Part shown: piece by piece, positions 7,190 through 13,323 of the stretch | Position numbering within the stretch: the first letter of the stretch is position 1 | How the letters are laid out: the number at the start of each line of letters is the position of its first letter | Assembly: GCA_024223125.1 (NCBI GenBank) | Contig: JAAEOP010000934.1 | Span: 1-24,248, forward strand | Reading direction: 5' to 3' | DNA: 24,248 bases | Source: Chloroflexota bacterium | GTDB lineage: Bacteria > Chloroflexota > Anaerolineae > Promineifilales > Promineifilaceae | Made by a program: the position numbers and the translations under genes | Notes under the pieces: generated by a model | Seen by the model: only the letters and a program-made list of their open reading frames with translations | Database searches by the model: none | What the model was told of the DNA's origin: nothing

Positions 7190-7609
7190 TTATTTTGGAA
7201 AGCTGTTGGCAGCAGCGCGGGCAGCTTCAGGATCAAAGGAAGCGATGGCCACGGCCGACCAGACGATGGTAATGATCATGAAGATCAGCAGAAGAATGTT
7301 AATTACTTTTACAGTTTGCCGGTTATGGATGTAATCTTCCAGAATATTACGCAGTCCGTTAAATCCGTGCGTAATGGCAAAAATAAGTAACAACAAATCG
7401 TAAGCTTTCCAGCCCCAATTGTTCCAGGTATTGGCGACAATTTGTAAGGTGAGATTGCCACTGCTGCTGAGAACGTGTTGAATAATCAGATGCCCGACAG
7501 CCAATACCAGAAGTAGTACGCCGGAAACGCGCATAAATAAAAAGGCGCGCCTTTCCAGATTGGTGGGTACTTTTACTTTGCGATGGGTCAGTTCGGTTGC
7601 AGTTGTCAT
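7190..7609 (-). CDS. sdhD: succinate dehydrogenase membrane anchor subunit
   Basis: The 139-residue protein has three membrane helices (about 25-48, 68-90 and 100-125). The second helix carries the anchor signature H81-GFNGLR-NILEDY, in which the histidine is the usual haem b ligand and the Asp-Tyr pair lies near the quinone site. A further histidine, H40, lies in helix 1. It anchors SdhAB and takes part in quinone reduction. It starts 13 bases after the sdhC stop with AGGAGG eight bases upstream. Which of the two anchors is called C or D follows gene order and is conventional. Confidence 0.85.
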   Translation of the reverse strand: MTTATELTHRKVKVPTNLERRAFLFMRVSGVLLLVLAVGHLIIQHVLSSSGNLTLQIVANTWNNWGWKAYDLLLLIFAITHGFNGLRNILEDYIHNRQTVKVINILLLIFMIITIVWSAVAIASFDPEAARAAANSFPK

Positions 7610-7622
7610 TTTTCAGCGCCTC

Positions 7623-8075
7623 CTAATTTCCTATACCAAAATCGGCCAGCCGGGGGAACTGCCAACAAGCTGGGCCTACTTCGCTGCAATGGGACCCCAT
7701 CTCACTGAGCATAAATAGGGCAATGGGAATAAATATGATGGCGAACAAAACCCAAACGATAGCGGCGCTTTTTTGCTGGTGCTTCCACAACTCTGGTTTG
7801 TAATCTAATATGGAGATGCGGATACCGTTGAACGCATGATAAAAAACGGCGCCAACCAAGGGGATTTCGCCAACGGCGACAGGAGGGTATTTGAAAACGG
7901 CAATTGACCAGGCATAAAGTCCGGGGGAATAACGAGCGTTTGCCGTTTCCCAAACATGGATGATCAGAAACAGTAGGATGGCCAGACCGGAGAGGCGATG
8001 AGCAACCCAACTCCAATGGCCGCTGCGGCCGCGATAGCGGACGCTTTCACGTAGGGTGAGTACAAGTGTGGACAT
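7623..8075 (-). CDS. sdhC: succinate dehydrogenase cytochrome b556 subunit
   Basis: This 150-residue membrane anchor has three hydrophobic helices. SGHWSWVAHRLSGLAI at 18-33 matches the SdhC signature, with Ser and Arg near the quinone pocket. H80-AFNGIR-ISILDY in helix 2 supplies the probable haem ligand, and H40 in helix 1 is a possible second one. The C-terminal tail (about 125-150) is longer than usual and contains two cysteines (HCSEVGPAC). It is the first gene of the operon, with AAGGAG four bases before the ATG and an extended -10 promoter about 58 bases upstream. Confidence 0.92.
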   Translation of the reverse strand: MSTLVLTLRESVRYRGRSGHWSWVAHRLSGLAILLFLIIHVWETANARYSPGLYAWSIAVFKYPPVAVGEIPLVGAVFYHAFNGIRISILDYKPELWKHQQKSAAIVWVLFAIIFIPIALFMLSEMGSHCSEVGPACWQFPRLADFGIGN

Positions 8076-8133
8076 TATTCTCCTTCCTCCACATCTGTGA
8101 TGGGATGGTGATTTGGTATGATAATGTGAGGTG

Positions 8134-8142
8134 ATTATAACA
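8134..8142 (-). promoter_or_regulatory. extended -10 promoter of the sdh operon
   Basis: The minus strand reads TG-T-TATAAT, a perfect extended -10. No good -35 is seen at 17 bases, which an extended -10 can do without. Transcription would start near 8127, giving a leader of about 50 bases with a strong Shine-Dalgarno sequence. Confidence 0.55.
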
Positions 8143-8249
8143 ATGATCTGGGAGAGAGGCAGGTTTTTTGGGAGGAAGTGAGGATAGTAATGAAATGGGG
8201 TGAGTATTGTAATAAAACAATGGGTTTGGGTGTGGCGAATGAATTCGCA

Positions 8250-8300
8250 GCGAAGTCCACCTTCGTGGACTAAAGTCTAGTCGGCGAAGGCCGACTTCGC
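8250..8300. repeat. double-hairpin dispersed repeat in the sdhC/GNAT intergenic region
   Basis: Two adjacent 7-bp hairpins are seen: AGTCCAC-CTTC-GTGGACT (8254-8271) and AGTCGGC-GAAG-GCCGACT (8279-8296). The outer flanks GCGAAGTC (8250-8257) and GACTTCGC (8293-8300) are also complementary, so the unit can fold as one large cruciform or as two hairpins. The rest of the 326-base gap between the divergent genes holds only the two promoters. Confidence 0.75.
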
Positions 8301-8345
8301 ATACGTTGTGGCAGTTTTAACCGCCTACGAGGTTAACTTTTGATG

Positions 8346-8351
8346 TATAAT
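8346..8351 (+). promoter_or_regulatory. -10 box of the GNAT-like gene
   Basis: TATAAT is preceded directly by TG. It lies 50 bases before the ATG at 8402. No clear -35 is present. Confidence 0.4.
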
Positions 8352-8401
8352 CAGAACATCTGCTTGCGTCAGCAATCAGCGATTGTTATATTCTGAACCT
8401 G

Positions 8402-9430
8402 ATGATACGACCTTTCCACTTACGCGATTTAGCTTTGGTTCACCGTTTGAGTACACATGGTGTCTCCCTGCATACCGAATTGGCCCTGACTAAGAATTTG
8501 AACCCGGTTCGGGGCGCTCTGTTTGGTATTGTGGGAGGTGAATTTCCGACATTTGTTTGGAAGTCTGAGGATCGCACGGTGGCCGGGTTTATTCAGGTGT
8601 GTTTGAATGACGAGGCTCCTCTGGCCCATATCCTATATTTGAGTTCGACGAGTAACACGGCCGTAACCGATGATGTTCCTCCAACGGCCGTTTCGCCAGC
8701 TAATGGTCAACTACCAGATATGCTCAATGAGCAAGCGTGGCTGACACTGCTGGATAAAGCGGTGGTTGAAGTAGGGCGGCGGGGGTTCCATAGTCTGGTA
8801 GCCGAGGTAAGCGAGATTGGACCGGAACTGCCTATCTTGCGCCGGGCCGGCTTTGTGGTGTACACGCGGCAGGATGTATGGATGTTGAATGAGGTTATCA
8901 ACGATATTCAGGCAGATATTTTACGGCCGCGTCAGGAAGTGGATGATTGGGATATTCAATTGCTTTATGCCAATACTGTGCCCCGTTTGGTGCAGATGGT
9001 GGAACCGATGCCGCCGCTGGATGAAAGCGCCGGATGGGTGCTGCGTGAGGATGGTGAATTAGCTGCATTTATACATATTCATACTGGCTCGGCGGCTACC
9101 TGGATGCGCCTGTTTGTCCATCCCAATGCTGAGGCCAGAGTTGATGAAATTTTAACGGCCGTTGTCCAACTAAGCCCGCTCACATTAACCCACCCCATTT
9201 ATTGTTGTGTGCGCCGTTACCAAAGTTGGGTGCAAGGGGCGTTGGAACGGGCCGGGTTTACCTTGTGGGGCAGCCAGGCGGTGATGGTGAAACATACAGT
9301 ACAGCAGCAGACCCGCAAACCGATTCCCGATTTGTCTGCTTTACTAGACGCACAGCCGATTTCGCCCACAACGCCCATTGTGCATTCTTATGGTGATGAT
9401 TGGCGGGTGAGGCGGGTGAATAGAGATTGA
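8402..9430 (+). CDS. tandem GNAT-like acetyltransferase protein
   Basis: The 342-residue protein opens with MIRPFHLRDLALVHRL, the usual start of a GNAT (acetyl-CoA N-acetyltransferase) fold. It seems to hold two GNAT-like halves, about 1-165 and 175-305. The first contains VAGFIQVCLN followed by an alpha helix and ILRRAGFVVYTRQDVWML, the second LAAFIHIHTGSA and ALERAGFTLWGSQAVMVK. A clear acetyl-CoA pyrophosphate loop (Q/RxxGxG/A) is not visible in either half, so catalytic activity is uncertain. The substrate is unknown. No strong ribosome binding site precedes the ATG. A perfect 9-bp inverted repeat overlaps its stop codon before the AAA ATPase gene. Confidence 0.65.
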   Translation: MIRPFHLRDLALVHRLSTHGVSLHTELALTKNLNPVRGALFGIVGGEFPTFVWKSEDRTVAGFIQVCLNDEAPLAHILYLSSTSNTAVTDDVPPTAVSPANGQLPDMLNEQAWLTLLDKAVVEVGRRGFHSLVAEVSEIGPELPILRRAGFVVYTRQDVWMLNEVINDIQADILRPRQEVDDWDIQLLYANTVPRLVQMVEPMPPLDESAGWVLREDGELAAFIHIHTGSAATWMRLFVHPNAEARVDEILTAVVQLSPLTLTHPIYCCVRRYQSWVQGALERAGFTLWGSQAVMVKHTVQQQTRKPIPDLSALLDAQPISPTTPIVHSYGDDWRVRRVNRD

Positions 9431-9451
9431 GAGATTTAATCGCTCAATCTC
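9423..9451. repeat. inverted repeat overlapping the GNAT-like stop codon
   Basis: GAGATTGAG (9423-9431) is perfectly complementary to CTCAATCTC (9443-9451), with an 11-base loop. There is no following T-run, so partial attenuation or mRNA processing is more likely than full termination. Confidence 0.5.
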
Positions 9452-9501
9452 CAATCTCAATAAAAATTAAGTTAACGGAGACTTCCTACCTTTTGACAAC
9501 G

Positions 9502-11139
9502 ATGAAAGATAATCAGGCGCAGCAAGCGCGAGAAGATTTGCAATTACTGCTGGCAATTTTGCCAGAAACAATTTGTGAGAGACTGGAAACCAACGGCCGT
9601 GAAGCCAACCTGCTAGAAGTGGTAATGGATTTAGGCCGCTGTCCTACCGCCCGCTATGTAGAGGGTGAGGTTGTTTTGCGCCAGCAAGAAGTAACGGCCG
9701 CGGAAATAAAACAGGTTGTCAACGGCGTTGGTGATTTTGACGATGATAACCGGGCCGGCATTACCCGCACCCTGCACCGTATTTCGGGCATTCGCAACCG
9801 ACGCGGCGATGTGGTGGGCTTAACTTGCCGGGTGGGGCGGGCTGTTTACGGAACCATCGACATTATTGCCGATATTGTGGAAGAGGGACACAGTATCTTG
9901 CTGCTGGGTCGGCCCGGTGTGGGTAAAACCACCATGCTGCGGGAGATGGCCCGTATTTTAGCCGAGCAGCGGCGGGTGGTTATTGTTGATACCTCCAATG
10001 AAATTGGGGGAGATGGGGATATTCCTCATCCAGCTGTGGGGCGGGCGCGGCGAATGCAGGTTCCCCGGCCGTCGCACCAGCATGAAACGATGATTGAAGC
10101 TGTGGAAAACCACAATCCCGAAGTGATTATTATTGATGAAATTGGACGACAGCAGGAAGCGGCCGCTGCCCGCACCATCAATGAACGAGGCGTACAGCTA
10201 ATCGGCACAGCGCATGGCAAGACATTGGAAAATCTATTATTGAACCCCACCTTGTCTGATCTGGTGGGCGGCATTGAAAGCGTCACCTTGTCTGATGAAG
10301 AGGCGCGACGGCGTGGGACGCAAAAGACGGTGTTGGAACGACGCGCGCCGCCCACATTTGAAGTATTGATTGAAATCCAAGACTGGGAGCAACTACTTGT
10401 TCATCATGATGTCACTGAATCGGTAGATGCCATGCTGCGTGGCGAGCCGCTGCATGTGCAGCTTCGTTACCGGGATGAGGATGATGGGCTGCGGGTGGAA
10501 GATAAACGGATGGTGGTCTCTTCTACGGCCGTGACCGGGCGACGTGATGACAGGCGGCGGCGCGACGGTAGCCAGCCTGAGGCGCGGGCATTTACGGATA
10601 GCAAACAGGGCAACGGCCGTGTTGCCGAAGCCGAAGTTGTAAAGGCCAATCAGGCAGACCCGAACATGCTCAATGTTTATGCTTATGGTGTGGCCCGTAA
10701 CCGGCTGCTGCAAGCGGCCAAACGGCTGCGGGCGCGTATCAATCTGGTGAACAATCTAGGCGACGCCGACGTACTAGTGACTTTGAAAAGTTACTATCGC
10801 AAACGGCGCCAGCTTGTTCGGGACGCGGAACGGCGGCGGACGCCGGTTTATGTACTGCGGGCTAACACGACCACCCAAATGGAAAGCTTCTTAATCCAGG
10901 CTTTGAAGTTGGACGACCCCGAAATGGAAGATCCTTTTGAGGCCGGTATTGCCGATGCCGAACGAGGTATTGGTCTTTTGCAAGCCGGACAACAAAGTAT
11001 AGACCTGCACCCGGCTGGTCGGGCAATTCGAGCCTACCAGCACCAAATGGTGCGGCAGGCAGACTATGTGTCGCACAGTTATGGTAAAGAGCCGCACCGC
11101 TATGTGCGCATTTTTAATACCCCAAGGAATGAGAATTAG
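9502..11139 (+). CDS. SpoIIIAA-like AAA ATPase with C-terminal R3H-like domain
   Basis: Starting at the ATG at 9502 the protein is 545 residues. An in-frame TTG at 9427 would add 25 residues, but those overlap an inverted repeat and do not look like protein. Walker A is GRPGVGKTT at 136-144 (K142), and Walker B is VIIIDE ending D212-E213. These and the surrounding motifs (VDTSNEIGGDGDIPH, GTAHGKTLENLL) match the SpoIIIAA/Ycf45 ATPase type. A variable basic linker follows. The C-terminal region (YGVARNRLLQAAKRL, then VYVLRANTTTQMESFL) ends in an R3H-like segment, LHPAGRAIRAYQ ... SYGKEPHRYVRIF, expected to bind single-stranded nucleic acid. The cellular role is not established. tmk starts 12 bases after it, suggesting cotranscription. 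Confidence 0.88.
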   Translation: MKDNQAQQAREDLQLLLAILPETICERLETNGREANLLEVVMDLGRCPTARYVEGEVVLRQQEVTAAEIKQVVNGVGDFDDDNRAGITRTLHRISGIRNRRGDVVGLTCRVGRAVYGTIDIIADIVEEGHSILLLGRPGVGKTTMLREMARILAEQRRVVIVDTSNEIGGDGDIPHPAVGRARRMQVPRPSHQHETMIEAVENHNPEVIIIDEIGRQQEAAAARTINERGVQLIGTAHGKTLENLLLNPTLSDLVGGIESVTLSDEEARRRGTQKTVLERRAPPTFEVLIEIQDWEQLLVHHDVTESVDAMLRGEPLHVQLRYRDEDDGLRVEDKRMVVSSTAVTGRRDDRRRRDGSQPEARAFTDSKQGNGRVAEAEVVKANQADPNMLNVYAYGVARNRLLQAAKRLRARINLVNNLGDADVLVTLKSYYRKRRQLVRDAERRRTPVYVLRANTTTQMESFLIQALKLDDPEMEDPFEAGIADAERGIGLLQAGQQSIDLHPAGRAIRAYQHQMVRQADYVSHSYGKEPHRYVRIFNTPRNEN

Positions 11140-11151
11140 ACAGTAAGCAAT

Positions 11152-11793
11152 ATGTTCATCACATTTGAAGGGCCAGATGGCAGCGGGAAGTCGAGCCAGA
11201 TCAATCAATTAAACCGGTTTTTGCAAACACAAGGTTATGAAACGGTGTTGACGCGGGAACCGGGCGGAACGCCGATTGGAGATGAGATTCGGGCTTGTGT
11301 TCACCATGTCAAGAACACGGCTATGTTCCCGGAAGCGGAGATGCTGCTGTATTCGGCGTCAAGGGCGCAGTTAGTACGAGAGATGATACGGCCGTCGCTC
11401 ATCGCTGGTAAAGTGGTCTTATGTGATCGCTTTTATGACAGCACCATTGCTTACCAGGGTTACGGCCGCGGGCTGGATTTGGAATCGCTGTATCAGGTAA
11501 CCCAATTTGCTACGGGTGGCTTAAAACCCGATTTAACATTGCTGCTAGATATTGAGGCAGAGCAAGGGTTGGCTCGCCGGGAGACGGGTGGGGTAGAAAT
11601 GAACCGTCTTGATTTGGAAAAGGTGGCGTTTCACCAACGGGTACGGTCTGGCTACCATCAGTTGGCGGCGTTAGAGCCGGAGCGGTGGGTGGTGGTGGAT
11701 GCAGCCCGCCCGTTGGATATGATCCAGGCGGAACTGCGAGAAATTATTTGTGAGCGATTGAAGATTAGTAGCCGCGGTTTCCATACCGCGTAG
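11152..11793 (+). CDS. tmk: thymidylate kinase
   Basis: This enzyme phosphorylates dTMP to dTDP with ATP, an essential step to dTTP. The 213-residue length is typical. The P-loop is GPDGSGKS at 7-14, the REPGG motif is at 35-39, and the dTMP/Mg signature DRFYDSTIAYQGYGR is at 92-106. The LID region (LARRETGG ... FHQRVRSGY) is present. The ATG at 11152 puts the P-loop at the usual distance from the N-terminus. Shine-Dalgarno pairing is weak, so translation may be coupled to the ATPase gene 12 bases upstream. Unusually, the last nine or so codons (SSRGFHTA) and the stop lie in the left arm of an inverted repeat, so the tail is repeat-derived. Confidence 0.96.
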   Translation: MFITFEGPDGSGKSSQINQLNRFLQTQGYETVLTREPGGTPIGDEIRACVHHVKNTAMFPEAEMLLYSASRAQLVREMIRPSLIAGKVVLCDRFYDSTIAYQGYGRGLDLESLYQVTQFATGGLKPDLTLLLDIEAEQGLARRETGGVEMNRLDLEKVAFHQRVRSGYHQLAALEPERWVVVDAARPLDMIQAELREIICERLKISSRGFHTA

Positions 11794-11823
11794 GCGTAAT
11801 CGCGGCATGGAAACCGTGGCTAC
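11768..11823. repeat. inverted repeat at the tmk 3' end
   Basis: Arms of 23 bases at 11768-11790 and 11801-11823 pair with only two wobble or mismatch positions (core GGTTTCCAT), around a ten-base loop that holds the tmk TAG. It may act as a terminator-like hairpin between the convergent tmk and fmdB-like genes, though no T-run follows. It has the look of a dispersed palindromic repeat. Confidence 0.8.
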
Positions 11824-11829
11824 AACTGA

Positions 11830-12195
11830 TTACTGATCACCCAAATCAGGCATAGACTCCTCAATAGATTCTGGAGATTCTCCGTGTTCCAGGCGGTCGA
11901 CCACTTCATTAAATTCTTCGCCCATATCTTCGCCCATTTCTCGGCTCATTTTACGCATAAACTTCCCCATTGCTTTGGGATCATCTTCATCTAAGTTAGC
12001 CAGGGCGCTGTCATCCATTAAAGAATCCATGCGGGTGTCTTCTGATTTTGCGACTGCAATACGGCCGATACGTCTTTTCAGATGGTTGCTGTGGCAGTGG
12101 GGGCAGGTGGGTACGGCCGTGCCATATTCCGCGTATGAAAAAAATAACCGTGTCCCTCGGCCACAATCCTGACAAATATATTCATAATGAGGCAT
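11830..12195 (-). CDS. FmdB-family zinc-ribbon protein
   Basis: The 121-residue protein starts MPHYEYICQDCG, the hallmark of the FmdB/CxxC_CXXC_SSSS putative regulatory family. Two CxxC knuckles, C8/C11 and C31/C34, would bind one zinc ion. The segment LKRRIGRIAVAKSE resembles the usual family end. The remainder (about 55-121) is a very acidic, Met-rich tail with many Glu/Asp and no recognised domain. The family has been linked to regulation in methylotrophs, but its function in general is not known. It is transcribed divergently from gmk across a 92-base gap holding a symmetrical promoter palindrome. Confidence 0.85.
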   Translation of the reverse strand: MPHYEYICQDCGRGTRLFFSYAEYGTAVPTCPHCHSNHLKRRIGRIAVAKSEDTRMDSLMDDSALANLDEDDPKAMGKFMRKMSREMGEDMGEEFNEVVDRLEHGESPESIEESMPDLGDQ

Positions 12196-12235
12196 AAATG
12201 TGTTCTCTCTTTTTTATAGACTTTCTTTGCATTCC

Positions 12236-12245
12236 TGTTATAACA
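12236..12245. promoter_or_regulatory. symmetrical divergent -10 palindrome for fmdB-like and gmk
   Basis: TGTTATAACA is a perfect 10-base palindrome that reads TG-T-TATAAC, an extended -10 with one mismatch, on both strands. The ATGs lie 43 bases (gmk) and 41 bases (fmdB-like) away. A second TATAAT on the minus strand at 12258-12263 is an alternative for the fmdB-like gene. Confidence 0.4.
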
Positions 12246-12287
12246 AGATTGCAAAAAATTATACGTAGATAGGGAGCAGTTGCAACT

Positions 12288-12911
12288 ATGGTTGAAAAAC
12301 AATTATACGAACGTAATAATATCCCCTTATTAATGGTTATTTCTGGCCCTTCAGGTGTGGGCAAAGATACCATCGCCCGTCAAGTGATCGACTCTAATCC
12401 CGAGGCTTTTTATTTTGTAGTGACAGCCACAACACGGCCGCCCCGTTTTGGCGAAATACACGGGCAAGATTACTTTTTTTATAGCAACGATCAATTTGCG
12501 GAAATGATTGAAAATAATGACCTGTTGGAATATGCCGTTGTTTACAATGATTACAAAGGGATTCCCAAACAGCAAATTCGGGAGGCGTTGGCAAGCGGCC
12601 GTGATGTCATTATGCGCGTAGATGTACAGGGAGCAGCTACCATTCGCAAGCTGATTCCCAATGCGATCTCTGTTTTTTTGACGACGGAAACGGAGGATGA
12701 ATTAGTACGCCGTCTGCGCGAACGAAAATCAGAAACGGCCGAAGGCTTAAACCTGCGTATTGCCGCCGCCCGCCAGGAGATGAGACGGATTCAGGAGTTT
12801 GATTATTGGGTAGTCAATGCGGAAGGTGAACAGGAAACGGCCGTGAATCAAATCCTCAGTATTCTTACGGCCGCCCACTGCCAGATTAACCAACAGTCAG
12901 TTATGTTATAG
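12288..12911 (+). CDS. gmk: guanylate kinase
   Basis: This enzyme converts GMP to GDP with ATP, in guanine nucleotide synthesis and recycling. The 207-residue protein has the P-loop GPSGVGKDT at 20-28, then TATTRPPRFGEIHGQDYFF, which matches the GMP-binding signature TTRxPRxGExxGxDYxF. LLEYAVVYNDYKGIPK and RVDVQGA follow in the expected order. YKGIP in place of the common YGTP is a mild variant of the GMP loop. The Arg-rich lid RRLRERKSE and the closing FDYWVVN are normal. The N-terminus is about ten residues longer than in many relatives. An in-frame ATG at 12333 lies just before the P-loop strand, but the first ATG has AGGGAG upstream. Confidence 0.95.
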   Translation: MVEKQLYERNNIPLLMVISGPSGVGKDTIARQVIDSNPEAFYFVVTATTRPPRFGEIHGQDYFFYSNDQFAEMIENNDLLEYAVVYNDYKGIPKQQIREALASGRDVIMRVDVQGAATIRKLIPNAISVFLTTETEDELVRRLRERKSETAEGLNLRIAAARQEMRRIQEFDYWVVNAEGEQETAVNQILSILTAAHCQINQQSVML

Positions 12912-13314
12912 CTAAAATTCAATTTGACGAAAACTGGAAAACACCTAAAATTGCTGTGCCTCAAATGAGAGGAAAAGTTGAATGAATAAGTTAATTTAAA
13001 GTCCCCAGTATGATCAGGTTTTCTGATTGGCAAAGGCACGCCAGAAGATGGTCAGTCAGACATCCAAGACGTTTTCCTGCGAACGCTGAGGGTGCATTAT
13101 TAATAAATCAGAGAATTCTCAGTGGTTTTCTTTACTTGCAAAACGATCATGCTGTTTTCTAAAGAAAGTTTAATTCACTAAAGGAGGTGATTCCATACGC
13201 CTGACAGGTTGTGCGCATAATAATTTTTACGAAACTAGAATCGTGCAAAGGGAGCCTTTATTGGCTCTTGATGCTATCCACTCTCAGGCAACAAAGCTGA
13301 TTGGAGGATAATAA
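12912..13314. other. 400-base leader region of the giant subtilase gene
   Basis: No conventional gene is seen. The left half is AT-rich and featureless to my eye. At 13180-13191 there is AAAGGAGGTGAT, fully complementary to the conserved 3' end of 16S rRNA, with no ATG/GTG/TTG at a normal distance after it. From there an open frame runs, in phase with the protease, to TAATAA at 13309-13314, directly before the protease ATG. A weak hairpin GAGCC-(TTTATTG)-GCTC lies at about 13251-13265. I could not fit it to a known riboswitch. Confidence 0.55.
13180..13191 (+). promoter_or_regulatory. exceptionally long Shine-Dalgarno-like sequence in the leader
   Basis: Twelve consecutive bases match the complement of the 16S rRNA 3' end. 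The nearest in-frame codons at suitable spacing are ATA (13195) and CTG (13201). It may be a ribosome standby site, an RBS for a short leader peptide with an unusual start, or a remnant. Confidence 0.5.
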
Positions 13315-13323
13315 ATGAGGAGG
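13303..13323 (+). promoter_or_regulatory. two stacked ribosome binding sites and starts for the giant subtilase
   Basis: GGAGG at 13303-13307 lies seven bases before the ATG at 13315. AGGAGG at 13318-13323 lies six bases before a second in-frame ATG at 13330. Both spacings are near optimal. The signal peptide is complete with either start. Confidence 0.7.

Noticed and set aside
7064..7390. Plus-strand frames reading 'IPAKAGIQ' in the sdhD-sdhA gap
   Set aside because: The peptide is the usual spurious translation of the CCCGCGAAGGCGGG dispersed repeat and runs antisense into sdhD.
9427..9501. TTG start at 9427 for the AAA/R3H ATPase
   Set aside because: It lies inside an inverted repeat, overlaps the preceding stop codon, has no RBS, and the 25 extra residues do not resemble the family N-terminus; the ATG at 9502 is preferred although its own RBS is weak.
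13180..13200. Fragment of a 16S rRNA gene (antisense 3' end)
   Set aside because: Only about 15 bases match, with one inserted base, and the flanking sequence does not continue as 16S rRNA; a Shine-Dalgarno-like element is the simpler reading.
12912..13314. Riboswitch (cyclic di-GMP or THF type) in the leader of the giant protease
   Set aside because: A GCAAAG string and a small hairpin looked suggestive, but the conserved cores of these classes could not be fitted.
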